Shown here piece by piece: positions 1 through 8,067 of a stretch of 64,000 nt of DNA. The position numbers and the translations under genes are program-made. The DNA lies in the NCBI RefSeq assembly GCF_007995215.1, contig NZ_VCDK01000003.1, positions 1,302,001 through 1,366,000 of the forward strand, in the 5' to 3' direction. A model generated the notes under the pieces. That model did no database searches, was not told the DNA's origin, and saw nothing but the letters and a program-made list of their open reading frames with translations. Position 1 is the stretch's first letter, and each line of letters opens with the position of its first letter. The DNA is from Shimia ponticola. GTDB taxonomy: Bacteria > Pseudomonadota > Alphaproteobacteria > Rhodobacterales > Rhodobacteraceae.

Positions 1-84
1 CAGTTTTGCCTGCGCGATTGCTTCTCTAACGTGACGCTGGCCAATCAGCCCGGCCCCAACGACGGCTATTTCGGGTTGGGTCAC
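1..84 (-). CDS. Gfo/Idh/MocA-family oxidoreductase, N-terminal fragment
   Basis: Only the first 28 codons are in the window; the gene runs off the left edge. A GTG start is followed by a beta strand and the dinucleotide-binding turn GAGLIGQRHV, typical of NAD(P)-dependent Gfo/Idh/MocA sugar dehydrogenases. The start lies one base after the stop of the threonate-type dehydrogenase, so it is the fourth gene of a leftward operon headed by the GntR regulator. It probably oxidises a sugar, inositol or sugar acid. The family is clear from the Rossmann motif, but the substrate is unknown and the C-terminal domain is not visible. Confidence 0.75.
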   Translation of the reverse strand, partial: MTQPEIAVVGAGLIGQRHVREAIAQAKL

Positions 85-85
85 G

Positions 86-994
86 TTAGTCTTTCGGCCC
101 GGGGCCGTTCCTGTGAAGCTCCGCGCCGACGATCTCTTCGATCACGCGGGTACAAACCCAGTTATCACCGTTCGGATACTTACTGCGCCCGGCGTGGAAA
201 ATCTGCATGGCCGTTGCCGCCGTGTGCAGTGGCACGCCAAGCGCCTCGCCCAGCCCAAGGGATATCGTCAGGTCCTTATGCATCGTATGAATGCTGCTGC
301 CAGTGCCTTCAAACTGCCGGTCGATGATCTTTTCAAGCGCGTTGTTCACGACGCCGCAGCCCGCGGATGAGGTTGAAAAAACGTCCAGCAGTACCTGCCC
401 GGGCACCCCGGCCTTGGCCGCAAGTGCGGCGGCCTCGAACGTTGCCGAGAACTGCGCGCCGATCAGAGATTGCAGACATGCCTTGACGGTTTGCCCCTCG
501 CCAGGCCGGGTGCCAACACGATGGATATTTGCCGACACCGCTTCCATCACCGGTGCAAATTCATCGAGCACCGCAACAGGCGCAGCCGCCATCATCGTGA
601 GGGTGCCATTCTGCGCGCCGGGAAAGCCGCCCGACACCGGGGTATCGATCAAGTGAACGCCGCTTTGCGCCATCTCGTCGCCGAGCGCGCGAGCTTCCTG
701 AGGTTTGATCGTCGCCGTCAAGAGGATCACGCTTCCAGACTTCATATGTGCCAGCAAACCGTTCGGGCCCAAAATGACATCGCGCGTCTGCGCGCCATCC
801 ATCACCATGACGAACACCGCATCACAGCGTTGCCCCATATCGGCGAGGTCCCGCGCGACGTTGCCACCAGTTTTCGCAAAGGCCTCTTCGCGCGCTTTGC
901 TTCTATTCAGGCCCCAGGTCTCAAACCCGGCAGCCCGCAGGTTCTTGGCCATCCCGCTGCCCATGTCACCCAGGCCCACAACCCCACAAATCAT
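86..994 (-). CDS. NAD-binding beta-hydroxyacid dehydrogenase (L-threonate dehydrogenase-like)
   Basis: This 302-residue protein belongs to the 3-hydroxyisobutyrate/6-phosphogluconate dehydrogenase family. It opens with a Rossmann motif (VVGLGDMGSGMA), has the substrate-binding signature DTPVSGG near residue 118, and a lysine in the segment GQTVKACLQ that matches the catalytic Lys of the family. The overall pattern resembles the LtnD/OtnD group, which oxidises L-threonate or related C4 acids at C2; that assignment is by remembered resemblance only. Its ATG overlaps the stop of the upstream kinase by four bases, so the two are translationally coupled. It likely oxidises a hydroxy acid produced by the catabolic cluster. 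Confidence 0.85.
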   Translation of the reverse strand: MICGVVGLGDMGSGMAKNLRAAGFETWGLNRSKAREEAFAKTGGNVARDLADMGQRCDAVFVMVMDGAQTRDVILGPNGLLAHMKSGSVILLTATIKPQEARALGDEMAQSGVHLIDTPVSGGFPGAQNGTLTMMAAAPVAVLDEFAPVMEAVSANIHRVGTRPGEGQTVKACLQSLIGAQFSATFEAAALAAKAGVPGQVLLDVFSTSSAGCGVVNNALEKIIDRQFEGTGSSIHTMHKDLTISLGLGEALGVPLHTAATAMQIFHAGRSKYPNGDNWVCTRVIEEIVGAELHRNGPGPKD

Positions 995-1908
995 GCCAAA
1001 GCCTCCGGTTTGAAAATGATGGCCCCGCGCTGTCCGATGACGCGGGTGGCAAGGTCGTGCCCTGTCTTGAGCGCGGTCTGTTCGTCGCCCCCGCGCAAGA
1101 GCTCTGCCAGATATCCGGCATTGAAGCTGTCGCCTGCTGCGGTCGTGTCTACGACCTTCACGGGCTGTTCGGCGCGCGCAAGCGTAGTGCCGCAGAAGGA
1201 TATGGGCCCCAACGCGCCGCGCTTCAGAACGCCGCGCAGGATGCCGTAGCTTGCAAACCGAGCGAGAACTGCGTCTTCGTTGGCATCGCCAAAAAGAGCC
1301 TGCTCGTCATCCACGGATGGCATTCCAATATCGCAGCTGCGCCATGCGCGCTCGGTTTCTCTTCGCGCAAGCTCTGGGTCGTTCCAAAGGTGCGGCCGGT
1401 AGTTGCTGTCAAAAGCAACGATGCCTCCGCGCGCGCGGAAATCGGCCAATGCTGCGAACAGGCGATCACGATTATCTTGCGGCAAGATCGCCAGCGAGAT
1501 GCCCGACAAAAAGACATGTGTCAGCCCGGATAAGAGCCCAGACAGCAGCGGCGTATCCTCGTCGCCCAGAGCGCGCGCGGCGGCATCGCTTCGCCAGTAG
1601 GTAAAGCTGCGTTCGCCTGTGTCGTCGGTCTCAATCGCATAAAGCCCGGGTCCACGCGTGGGGTGCATGAATACCCGCGAATGGCCGACGCCGTACCCTG
1701 CCATGTGCTTCATAATCCGCTGCGAAAAGCGGTCCGAACCCAAACCCGTGATGTAGTCGACCCGCAGCTCTGGCGCGACGTGCCGCAGATAGACAGCTGT
1801 ATTGTAAGTATCCCCCGCCACGCCGAGCGTCGCTTGACTGCCCTGACCAGCGACAAGCTCCAGCATCACCTCACCCAGGCATCCGATGGCAACAGCGGGC
1901 GCGGTCAA
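991..1908 (-). CDS. kdgK: PfkB-family sugar kinase, probable 2-dehydro-3-deoxygluconokinase
   Basis: This is a 305-residue ribokinase-fold kinase. The N-terminal strand reads CLGEVMLEL, followed by a GDTYNTAVYL segment, and the C-terminal PfkB signature DTTAAGDSFNAGYL carries the catalytic Asp and anion hole. Family members phosphorylate 2-keto-3-deoxygluconate, the usual product of sugar-acid dehydratases, giving KDPG for aldol cleavage. The enolase-superfamily dehydratase 0.9 kb away fits this role. I chose the TTG start at 1908 because it overlaps the TGA of the GntR gene in a TTGA junction; a longer in-frame start at 1947 is possible. Other PfkB sugars cannot be excluded. Confidence 0.85.
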   Translation of the reverse strand: MTAPAVAIGCLGEVMLELVAGQGSQATLGVAGDTYNTAVYLRHVAPELRVDYITGLGSDRFSQRIMKHMAGYGVGHSRVFMHPTRGPGLYAIETDDTGERSFTYWRSDAAARALGDEDTPLLSGLLSGLTHVFLSGISLAILPQDNRDRLFAALADFRARGGIVAFDSNYRPHLWNDPELARRETERAWRSCDIGMPSVDDEQALFGDANEDAVLARFASYGILRGVLKRGALGPISFCGTTLARAEQPVKVVDTTAAGDSFNAGYLAELLRGGDEQTALKTGHDLATRVIGQRGAIIFKPEALA

Positions 1909-2624
1909 TGGCGTGCTCCTTCGATGATATCGCTGACCTGGTTCCACGCAAAATCAAGATGATCGCGCAAAGCTGTTTCAGCCTTGTCGGGGTCGCGGCG
2001 TAGAATTGCGTCAAAGATCGCCTTGTGCGCTTCGTAGTTGATTTCGTTGCGCTTCGGCAAACGCGGCATCTTGATCCAGTTTGGCGCAAGCCAAGCAGTG
2101 AAAGCACGATGCAGTGCGGGAAGCATCGGATTGCCGGGTACGGTATGCAGTACGCTGTGAAAGGCAACATCGGTTTCATAAAACAGCTTGGTATCCGGGA
2201 TTGCCGCGCGATTGGCTTCGAGAGCGGCTTCCATTTCCTCGATTTGCTCCGAGGTCGCCGATTTGGCTGCATCACGGGCCAATGACGCTTCGATCCTGAC
2301 CCGCATGTCGAAGAGGTTTCTGACGCCATCAGGCTGTTCAAGAAGCTGGGCCGCCACGCTGCCCACCGCATCAAGGGCCGCGTCATAGCCCAGCCGCGCC
2401 ACGACCGGACGAAAGCCGGGACGCGCGGTAATCAACGCTTTGGATGCCAGGATCCGTAACGCCTCACGGACGACCGTTCGGCTTACCCCGTGGTCGCGCA
2501 CAATCTCTCGCTCAGGCGGCAGTGGGTCGCCGGCGCGCAGATCGCCATTGCGAATGCGCTCTTCAATCGCGGATACGAGCGTATCTGCTGCGCGAAATCT
2601 TAACTGTGTCGACTGCTCGTTCAC
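1905..2624 (-). CDS. GntR-family regulator, FadR/FCD type
   Basis: This 239-residue transcription factor has a winged helix at its N-terminus, with LPPEREIVRDHGVSRTVV as the recognition region. An all-helical FCD ligand domain follows, in which MRVRIEASLARDA and the His residues of DVAFHSVLH fit the usual metal/effector pocket. The GTG start is preferred because it gives the normal family length; a TTG at 2675 would add 17 residues and would bury an operator-like sequence in the coding region. Regulators of this class sense sugar acids (UxuR, ExuR, DgoR) and bind TTGGT-N3-ACCAA palindromes. Such sites lie just upstream of this gene and of other genes in the cluster. Confidence 0.9.
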   Translation of the reverse strand: MNEQSTQLRFRAADTLVSAIEERIRNGDLRAGDPLPPEREIVRDHGVSRTVVREALRILASKALITARPGFRPVVARLGYDAALDAVGSVAAQLLEQPDGVRNLFDMRVRIEASLARDAAKSATSEQIEEMEAALEANRAAIPDTKLFYETDVAFHSVLHTVPGNPMLPALHRAFTAWLAPNWIKMPRLPKRNEINYEAHKAIFDAILRRDPDKAETALRDHLDFAWNQVSDIIEGARH

Positions 2625-2661
2625 CGAAGCGTGCCCGCCAATGATGCGCCACAGGGCGCGG

Positions 2662-2676
2662 TTTCGTATAACCAAA
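2662..2676. promoter_or_regulatory. GntR operator-like site 1
   Basis: TTTCGT-ATA-ACCAAA matches the palindrome TTTGGT-N3-ACCAAA with one mismatch. It lies about 40 bases upstream of the GTG start of the GntR gene, which suggests autoregulation. The assignment is an inference from the shared motif and the known PdhR/UxuR-like operator shape. Confidence 0.5.
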
Positions 2677-2734
2677 ACTGGCAGACCAGCCGCATCGGCT
2701 CAATAGAAATAAAGAAGTAGACGCTGAAAACCGT

Positions 2735-2749
2735 TTTTGTCATACCAAA
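2735..2749. promoter_or_regulatory. GntR operator-like site 2
   Basis: TTTTGT-CAT-ACCAAA is a one-mismatch copy of the TTTGGT-N3-ACCAAA palindrome. It lies 30 bases before the ATG of the enolase-superfamily dehydratase, in the divergent promoter region shared with the GntR gene. It shares the 12-base core GTCATACCAAAA with the dctP site. Confidence 0.6.
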
Positions 2750-2779
2750 ACTGAAGGCGCGGCTGCTGCGGGACACACC

Positions 2780-3883
2780 ATGGGAACAATCGAAAAACTG
2801 GCGGTACGGTTGTTTGATGTTCCTTTGGCCGAAGTGCTGACGGACGCCAAACACGGGGATCACACGCATTTCGAGCTTGTGACCGTAACGATCACAACCT
2901 CGGACGGTGTCGAAGGTACGGGTTACACCTATACCGGCGGCAAGGGCGGGCGCGCGATTGCCGCAATGATCACGCACGATCTGCAGCCCTTTCTACGCGG
3001 CCAAGAGGCAGACGATATCGCAGCCCTCTACGACGCGATGCAATGGCACGTGCACTATGTGGCGCGGGGCGGGATCGCGTCGTTTGCCATCTCCGCGGTC
3101 GACATCGCATTGTGGGACATCAAGGCGAAAGCCGAGGGTCAGCCGTTGTGGAAACTCGCAGGTGGGGCGTCTGATCGGTGCAAGGCCTATTGCGGCGGGA
3201 TCGATCTGAACTTTTCTTTGGACAAACTGGTGCGCCAAACCGAAGGCTATCTGGAGGCCGGGTATAACGGCGTCAAAATCAAGGTCGGCCAACCAGAGCT
3301 CGCCACCGACATCGAACGTGCCAAACGCATCCGCGAGGTGCTGGGACCAGACCGCGCCTTCATGGTGGACGCGAACTATTCCATGTCCGTGCCGCAAGCG
3401 ATTGAGGCGGCGCGCGCTTTCGCCGATTGCGACGTGCTGTGGTTCGAAGAACCGACGATCCCGGACGACTATGTCGGTTATGGCAAGATCGCGGAGGCCA
3501 CGAACGTCCCGCTGGCTATGGGCGAGAACCTGCACACGATCCACGAATTCGAATACGCGTTTCGCGATGCGAAACTCAGTTTCGTTCAACCCGATGCCTC
3601 CAATTGTGGCGGCATCACAGGGTGGTTGCAGGTTGCTAGACTGGCCGCATCCCATGGCATTCCCGTGTGCAGCCACGGGATGCAGGAACTCCATGTCAGC
3701 CTCGTCTCTTCCCAGCCTAACGCGGGTTGGCTTGAAGTCCACAGCTTTCCCATCGATCAATACACGACCCGTCCGCTGCAGGTTGAAGATCATTTGACCA
3801 CCGCCCCCAATGAACCGGGGATCGGGGTGACCTTTGACTGGCAAAAACTCGAAGCCGCCCACGCCGCGATGGGCCAACGCTAA
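2780..3883 (+). CDS. Mandelate racemase/muconate lactonizing enzyme family sugar-acid dehydratase
   Basis: This 367-residue member of the enolase superfamily, mandelate-racemase subgroup, shows the full catalytic set. A KIKVG motif near residue 162 supplies a Lys acid/base, metal ligands come from MVDANY, FEEP and GENLH, and a C-terminal SHGMQELH segment supplies the His side. Enzymes with this pattern dehydrate aldonates or aldarates to 2-keto-3-deoxy acids, which fits the adjacent KDG-type kinase. It heads a three-gene rightward operon with the alcohol dehydrogenase and SDR and sits behind a probable GntR operator. The substrate (galactarate, talarate, gulonate or other) cannot be assigned without clustering. 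Confidence 0.9.
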   Translation: MGTIEKLAVRLFDVPLAEVLTDAKHGDHTHFELVTVTITTSDGVEGTGYTYTGGKGGRAIAAMITHDLQPFLRGQEADDIAALYDAMQWHVHYVARGGIASFAISAVDIALWDIKAKAEGQPLWKLAGGASDRCKAYCGGIDLNFSLDKLVRQTEGYLEAGYNGVKIKVGQPELATDIERAKRIREVLGPDRAFMVDANYSMSVPQAIEAARAFADCDVLWFEEPTIPDDYVGYGKIAEATNVPLAMGENLHTIHEFEYAFRDAKLSFVQPDASNCGGITGWLQVARLAASHGIPVCSHGMQELHVSLVSSQPNAGWLEVHSFPIDQYTTRPLQVEDHLTTAPNEPGIGVTFDWQKLEAAHAAMGQR

Positions 3884-3892
3884 GGAAACAGC

Positions 3893-4930
3893 ATGACCGA
3901 TACGATCACGGCCGCCTTTTATCGCGGCAACAAGACCTTTGCCGTGGAACAAAAAGAACCGGTGCCACCCGCCGCAGGCGAGGTGGCTGTGAAGATCGCG
4001 TATTGCGGGATCTGCGGGACGGACATGCACGTCTTTCACGGCAATATGGACGCGCGCGTCGGTCACAACAGGATCGTCGGGCATGAGATGTCTGGCTGGG
4101 TCGACGCGCTTGGCGAAGGCGTCACGGGGCTAAGTGTCGGGCAGAAAGTCGTCGTGCGGCCACTTGATCCGGACCTAAATTGCCCCGCCAGCAAGGCCGG
4201 GTATCCGCATATCAGCCACAACATGAAATTTCTGGGCCTCGACACAGATGGCGCCATGCAAGAAGTCTGGACCGTCCCCGCCCACACGATCCATGTGCTG
4301 CCGGATGACATGCGCATGGACCACGCAGCCCTGATCGAACCGGTGGCCGTGGCCTGTCATGACATAAGCCTATCGGGTTTGCGGCCGGGCGAAGATGTGG
4401 TCGTCATCGGCGGTGGCCCCATTGGCATCCTGTGCGCCATGGTCGCGCGGGAGGCGGGCGGCAGGGTCACCGTTTCTGAGGTGAACAAGAACCGCCTGGC
4501 CATCGCAGACAAACTTGGCTTTGACACCGTGAACCCGGCAGAGGAGGACCTCGCGGAGGCAATCAACGCCCGGACCGGGGGCAAAGGCGCGGATGTCGTA
4601 TTCGAGGTCTCCGGCACGCAGCCAGGTGTTGACGCGATGACGGCGGTTGCCGCGACCCGGGCGCGCATTGTTATGGTGGCGATCCACGCGCAAAAGCCGC
4701 AGATCGACCTTTTTCAGTTCTTCTGGCGCGAGTTGAAGCTGATCGGCGCGCGCGTCTACGAGCCGGCTGATTACGACAAAGCCATTGCGCTTGTCGCATC
4801 TGGTGCGATTGATGCGGATACGGTGATCACCGATGTCAGCCCGTTGTCGGACATCCAGGCCGCATTCGAAGCGCTCGATAGCAGCCCGACCGCCCTCAAG
4901 AGCCTTATCAAAGTGGGAGCGGACGCATGA
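3893..4930 (+). CDS. Zinc-type medium-chain alcohol/sugar-acid dehydrogenase
   Basis: This 345-residue MDR-family dehydrogenase has the catalytic zinc signature CGICGTDMH near residue 40, then GHEMSG, and a Rossmann turn VIGGGPIGILCA around residue 165. The four-cysteine structural-zinc loop normally found around residues 90-110 is missing: that stretch has only one Cys (DLNCPASKAG). An AAGGA Shine-Dalgarno precedes the ATG, 9 bases after the dehydratase stop. Its likely role is NAD(P)-dependent oxidation of a sugar acid such as L-gulonate or L-galactonate at C5, inferred from context only. Confidence 0.88.
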   Translation: MTDTITAAFYRGNKTFAVEQKEPVPPAAGEVAVKIAYCGICGTDMHVFHGNMDARVGHNRIVGHEMSGWVDALGEGVTGLSVGQKVVVRPLDPDLNCPASKAGYPHISHNMKFLGLDTDGAMQEVWTVPAHTIHVLPDDMRMDHAALIEPVAVACHDISLSGLRPGEDVVVIGGGPIGILCAMVAREAGGRVTVSEVNKNRLAIADKLGFDTVNPAEEDLAEAINARTGGKGADVVFEVSGTQPGVDAMTAVAATRARIVMVAIHAQKPQIDLFQFFWRELKLIGARVYEPADYDKAIALVASGAIDADTVITDVSPLSDIQAAFEALDSSPTALKSLIKVGADA

Positions 4931-5688
4931 GCATGTTCGATCTGACGGGGAAAACTGCCCTTGTGACAGGCTGCAAGCGCGGTATCGGACGCGGCATGGC
5001 CGAAGCTCTCGCCGAAGCGGGCGCAGATATCATCGGTGTCAGCGCGAGCCTTGAGCCGTCAGGCAGCGCCGTAGAGCAGGCCGTCACTGCGAAAGGCCGT
5101 GCCTTCAGCGCCTATGCGTGCGATTTCTCGGACCGGGCTGCGGTGCAGGCCTTCGCCGCGCAGATCGAGGCGGACGGACACGCTCCCGATATCCTTGTGA
5201 ACAACGCAGGCACCATCAAGCGCAAGCCCGCGGCAGAGCATGAGGACGCGCTGTGGGATGAAGTCATCGACGTGAACCTTTCTTCGCAATTCATCCTGAG
5301 CCGCGAAATCGGACGCGGTATGATCGCGCGCGGTTCAGGCAAGATCATCTTCACCGCCTCGCTCTTGACCTTTCAGGGCGGGATCACGGTGCCGGGCTAC
5401 GCGGCCTCCAAGGGCGGGATCGGGCAGTTGACCAAAGCCCTGGCCAATGAATGGGCCCCGCACGGGATCAATGTGAACGCTATTGCGCCGGGCTATATCG
5501 CCACGGACAACACTCAGGCGCTGCAGGACGACCCGGCGCGCTCCAAATCCATTCTCGAACGTATCCCTCAAGGACGCTGGGGCACGCCCGCCGATTTTGG
5601 TGGGCCTGCCGTCTTCCTCGCCTCCGCAGCATCGGACTACGTGAACGGTGAAATCCTCGTGGTCGATGGCGGCTGGATGGGCCGCTAA
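4927..5688 (+). CDS. SDR-family sugar/sugar-acid oxidoreductase (KduD/IdnO-like)
   Basis: This 253-residue classical short-chain dehydrogenase has the cofactor motif TGCKRGIG, the structural NNAGT motif, a catalytic Ser in TASLL and the active-site YAASKGG tetrad region. It ends VVDGGWMGR, as is typical of gluconate 5-dehydrogenase and 2-deoxy-D-gluconate 3-dehydrogenase. It overlaps the alcohol dehydrogenase stop by four bases (ATGA). It probably reduces or oxidises a keto sugar acid in the same pathway. Confidence 0.88.
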   Translation: MSMFDLTGKTALVTGCKRGIGRGMAEALAEAGADIIGVSASLEPSGSAVEQAVTAKGRAFSAYACDFSDRAAVQAFAAQIEADGHAPDILVNNAGTIKRKPAAEHEDALWDEVIDVNLSSQFILSREIGRGMIARGSGKIIFTASLLTFQGGITVPGYAASKGGIGQLTKALANEWAPHGINVNAIAPGYIATDNTQALQDDPARSKSILERIPQGRWGTPADFGGPAVFLASAASDYVNGEILVVDGGWMGR

Positions 5689-6635
5689 ACCAGCGACGCG
5701 CTTTCCGGGACGGGCGACAAAAGCGGCCGTCCCTCTTTCCACGCAATCAGGTTGTCTACGGCCAGATCACCCATAGCGCGCCGTGTTTCGATGCTTGCGC
5801 TCGCCACATGGGGCAGCAGCACAACGTTGTGCATCTCGCGCAGCGCTTCCGGGATGTGCGGCTCATTCTCGTAGACATCGAGCCCGGCACCGCCAAGCGT
5901 GCCGGTGCGCAGCGCCTCGATCAGCGCAGCTTCATCCACGGTCGAGCCGCGCCCGACATTGATCAGCCGCCCGTCGGGGCCGATCGCTTCCAGTATGTCG
6001 CGGTTTATCAGGTGATGTGTCGCCTCGCCGCCGGGCGCGATGTTGACCAGCACATCGCAGTGCGCAGCCATCGCCGCGAGAGTGTCAAAGTACCGATAAG
6101 GGACGTCCTGCTTGGAACGTCCGTAATAACAGATTTCGGATGCCCACGGCGCTATCTTTGCAGCGATGGCCTTGCCGATCCGTCCGAGCCCCAGAACCCC
6201 GATGCGCCGACCATCGGCAGTGGGGGGCAGCGGCAAGTTTCCGTTGGCGGCCCAGCGACCTGATCGCGCATGGGCCATCTCTGCCTCGAAGTTCCGCCAC
6301 ACCGCAAGATACAGCATCACAGCCGTCGTCGCGACTTCTTCGTTCAGGACATCGGGCGTGTGCGTAACCGGGATGCCGCGTGCTGTCGCGAGATCGGTGT
6401 TGACCCCGTCATATCCCACACCAAGGTTGCTGATGATTTCCAGGTTCGGCAGCTGCGCGAGAAAATCATCCGCAAGCCCAGTGCCGCCGTCAGTAAGCAC
6501 GAACCTTACCCCGGCTGCGTTTTTGGGCAGCCATTCGGGCAAGGAAATATCGGCGACATGGGTCATCTGAAACACGGACCTAAGCCTGTCTTCCATGGCG
6601 GGAGTGATTGTCGAAACGACCAACAATTCACTCAT
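5685..6635 (-). CDS. D-isomer-specific 2-hydroxyacid dehydrogenase (hydroxypyruvate/glyoxylate reductase-like)
   Basis: This 316-residue enzyme has an NAD(P)-binding turn GVLGLGRIG near residue 148 and the catalytic Arg in NVGRGS, Glu in YENEP and His in LLPHVAS, so the full Arg/Glu/His triad is present. It would interconvert a 2-keto acid and its D-2-hydroxy acid, for example hydroxypyruvate and glycerate. It is convergent with the SDR gene, the ends overlapping by four bases. A TTTGGT-N3-ACCATA site lies about 67 bases upstream of its start, so it probably shares the GntR control of the cluster. Confidence 0.9.
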   Translation of the reverse strand: MSELLVVSTITPAMEDRLRSVFQMTHVADISLPEWLPKNAAGVRFVLTDGGTGLADDFLAQLPNLEIISNLGVGYDGVNTDLATARGIPVTHTPDVLNEEVATTAVMLYLAVWRNFEAEMAHARSGRWAANGNLPLPPTADGRRIGVLGLGRIGKAIAAKIAPWASEICYYGRSKQDVPYRYFDTLAAMAAHCDVLVNIAPGGEATHHLINRDILEAIGPDGRLINVGRGSTVDEAALIEALRTGTLGGAGLDVYENEPHIPEALREMHNVVLLPHVASASIETRRAMGDLAVDNLIAWKEGRPLLSPVPESASLV

Positions 6636-6701
6636 GCGGGTTGCCCTTTGCAGTGTTTGGCATCGGTCATCGCGGTGTCCTGTCCTTTTGAACTGGTTGC
6701 G

Positions 6702-6716
6702 TTTGGTGCGACCATA
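6702..6716. promoter_or_regulatory. GntR operator-like site 3
   Basis: TTTGGT-GCG-ACCATA differs from the perfect palindrome only at the last half-site positions. It sits 67 bases upstream of the leftward 2-hydroxyacid dehydrogenase and about 200 bases upstream of dctP. It is weaker support than the site at 6856. Confidence 0.45.
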
Positions 6717-6855
6717 TTGATCGCTACGCTAGCATACACTAGAACAAGTTGGCTTCGTATATCGCGAGCTGAGCGCTAAATCACTGGTTAAATTGGGCAT
6801 TAAGTGAGCTTTGCGCGTGCATTTTTAGTTTGCCTAAAAAGTGGAAGCTTCCTAA

Positions 6856-6870
6856 TTTGGTCATACCAAA
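6856..6870. promoter_or_regulatory. GntR operator-like site 4 (perfect palindrome)
   Basis: TTTGGT-CAT-ACCAAA is a perfect six-base inverted repeat with a three-base spacer, 48 bases before the dctP ATG. It has the classic TTGGT-N3-ACCAA shape of FadR-subfamily GntR operators. The rest of the 283-base gap between the dehydrogenase and dctP holds no recognisable gene. Confidence 0.65.
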
Positions 6871-6918
6871 AACGAAAGTCGCAAAGCGACTCGAAAGCAA
6901 GGACCAAGGGAGGAACCA

Positions 6919-7938
6919 ATGTCCATACTCAAGAACCTGACGCTGGCTGCATCGGCGGCAGCGCTGTCGGCTGCAGCCTTTGCAGCCAATGCAGAAACCA
7001 CAACCCTACGGATTCAGACGCACTTCAGCCAAGAGACTCTCTCCGGCCAAATGGCAGGAGAGTTCATCGAGGACGTCACCGCGATGTCCAACGGCGAAAT
7101 CCAGATCGAGATGTTCTATGCTTCTTCGGTCGTCGCCTCTGCTGAAACCTTTGACGCTGCCGCCACCGGCATTCTTGACTGCGACATGACCGGCGGGTCC
7201 TACCAGACCGGCAAAAACCCGGCGTTCCAGTTCACGGGCGATCTGACGGGCGGTTACGCAAACCCCTACCAGCAATACGCTTGGCTGCTGCACGGCGGCG
7301 GTGAGGACGCGCTGAACAAGCTGTATAACCAATATGGTATGGAATTTGTCGGCTGGTGGATCCCTGGTCCTGAATCGCTGTCCTCGACCAAGCCGCTGGC
7401 TGGTGTGGCCGACCTTGAAGGCTGGAAATTCCGTTCGCCTCCAGGCGTGATCACAATGATCTTTGAAAATCTGGGCGCGTCGCCAATCGTGATGGACTTC
7501 AACGAGATCTTTACAGCTCTTGAAACCGGTATCATCGACGGCGCAGATGCTGCGAACCTGACAAACAACATCGGTCTGGGTCTCTATGACATCGCAGAGC
7601 ACACCAACTATCCTGGCTTCCACTCGATGCCTGCGGACCACCTGGCGTGTAACAAAGACGTTTGGGACAACATGCCAGCGCACCATCAGGCCATCCTGAA
7701 GGTTGGCATGCAAGCGCTTGGCCTCAAGAACACCACGATCAACGAGGTCAAGAACGCACAGAACTCTGTCGAGTTGGCTGCTAAAGGCCTGAACATGTAC
7801 CAGTGGTCCGAAGAGGACATGGCTGTGTATCGTCAGGCGGTCCAAGATGCGTGGGTCGATTTCGCGACTACTCCTGAATCGACAGAACTGCTGAACGCGC
7901 ACCTCGACTTCCTGCGCGACATCGGCGCGATGCAGTAA
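6919..7938 (+). CDS. dctP: TRAP transporter solute-binding protein
   Basis: This is a 339-residue periplasmic binding protein. A Sec signal peptide with an alanine-rich core ends near AFAANA (about residue 26). The mature part shows the DctP fold signature KFRSPPG near residue 173, whose Arg normally salt-bridges the carboxylate of the ligand, and ETGIIDGAD further on. Its job is to capture an acidic solute and deliver it to the DctQM permease encoded downstream. The Shine-Dalgarno GGGAGG is strong. Ligand identity is unknown; a sugar acid is likely from the neighbours. Confidence 0.92.
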   Translation: MSILKNLTLAASAAALSAAAFAANAETTTLRIQTHFSQETLSGQMAGEFIEDVTAMSNGEIQIEMFYASSVVASAETFDAAATGILDCDMTGGSYQTGKNPAFQFTGDLTGGYANPYQQYAWLLHGGGEDALNKLYNQYGMEFVGWWIPGPESLSSTKPLAGVADLEGWKFRSPPGVITMIFENLGASPIVMDFNEIFTALETGIIDGADAANLTNNIGLGLYDIAEHTNYPGFHSMPADHLACNKDVWDNMPAHHQAILKVGMQALGLKNTTINEVKNAQNSVELAAKGLNMYQWSEEDMAVYRQAVQDAWVDFATTPESTELLNAHLDFLRDIGAMQ

Positions 7939-7956
7939 GCGAAAGCTGACTAATCC

Positions 7957-7993
7957 AGAAGGGCGGCATTTCGGTGCCCCCTTCTTCTTTTTC
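7957..7993 (+). terminator. Stem-loop between dctP and dctQ, probable partial terminator
   Basis: AGAAGGG(c)GGCA pairs with TGCC-CCCTTCT around a six-base loop and is followed by the U-rich run TCTTTTTC. Such structures often lower expression of the permease genes relative to the abundant binding protein, or protect the dctP transcript 3' end. Confidence 0.65.
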
Positions 7994-8067
7994 ATCACGA
8001 GTTTTGTTTGACGAAGGCAGGTTAGCGCGCTGTCTTGATCAAAAGAACTCGGGCAAGGGGGCAGGCC

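Noticed and set aside
470-1249. Rightward frame over the dehydrogenase and kinase genes
   Set aside because: It overlaps two well-supported leftward genes and has low-complexity Arg/His-rich translation.
2993-4084. Long reading frame antisense to the dehydratase and dehydrogenase
   Set aside because: It mirrors the codon bias of genes with clear catalytic motifs on the other strand.
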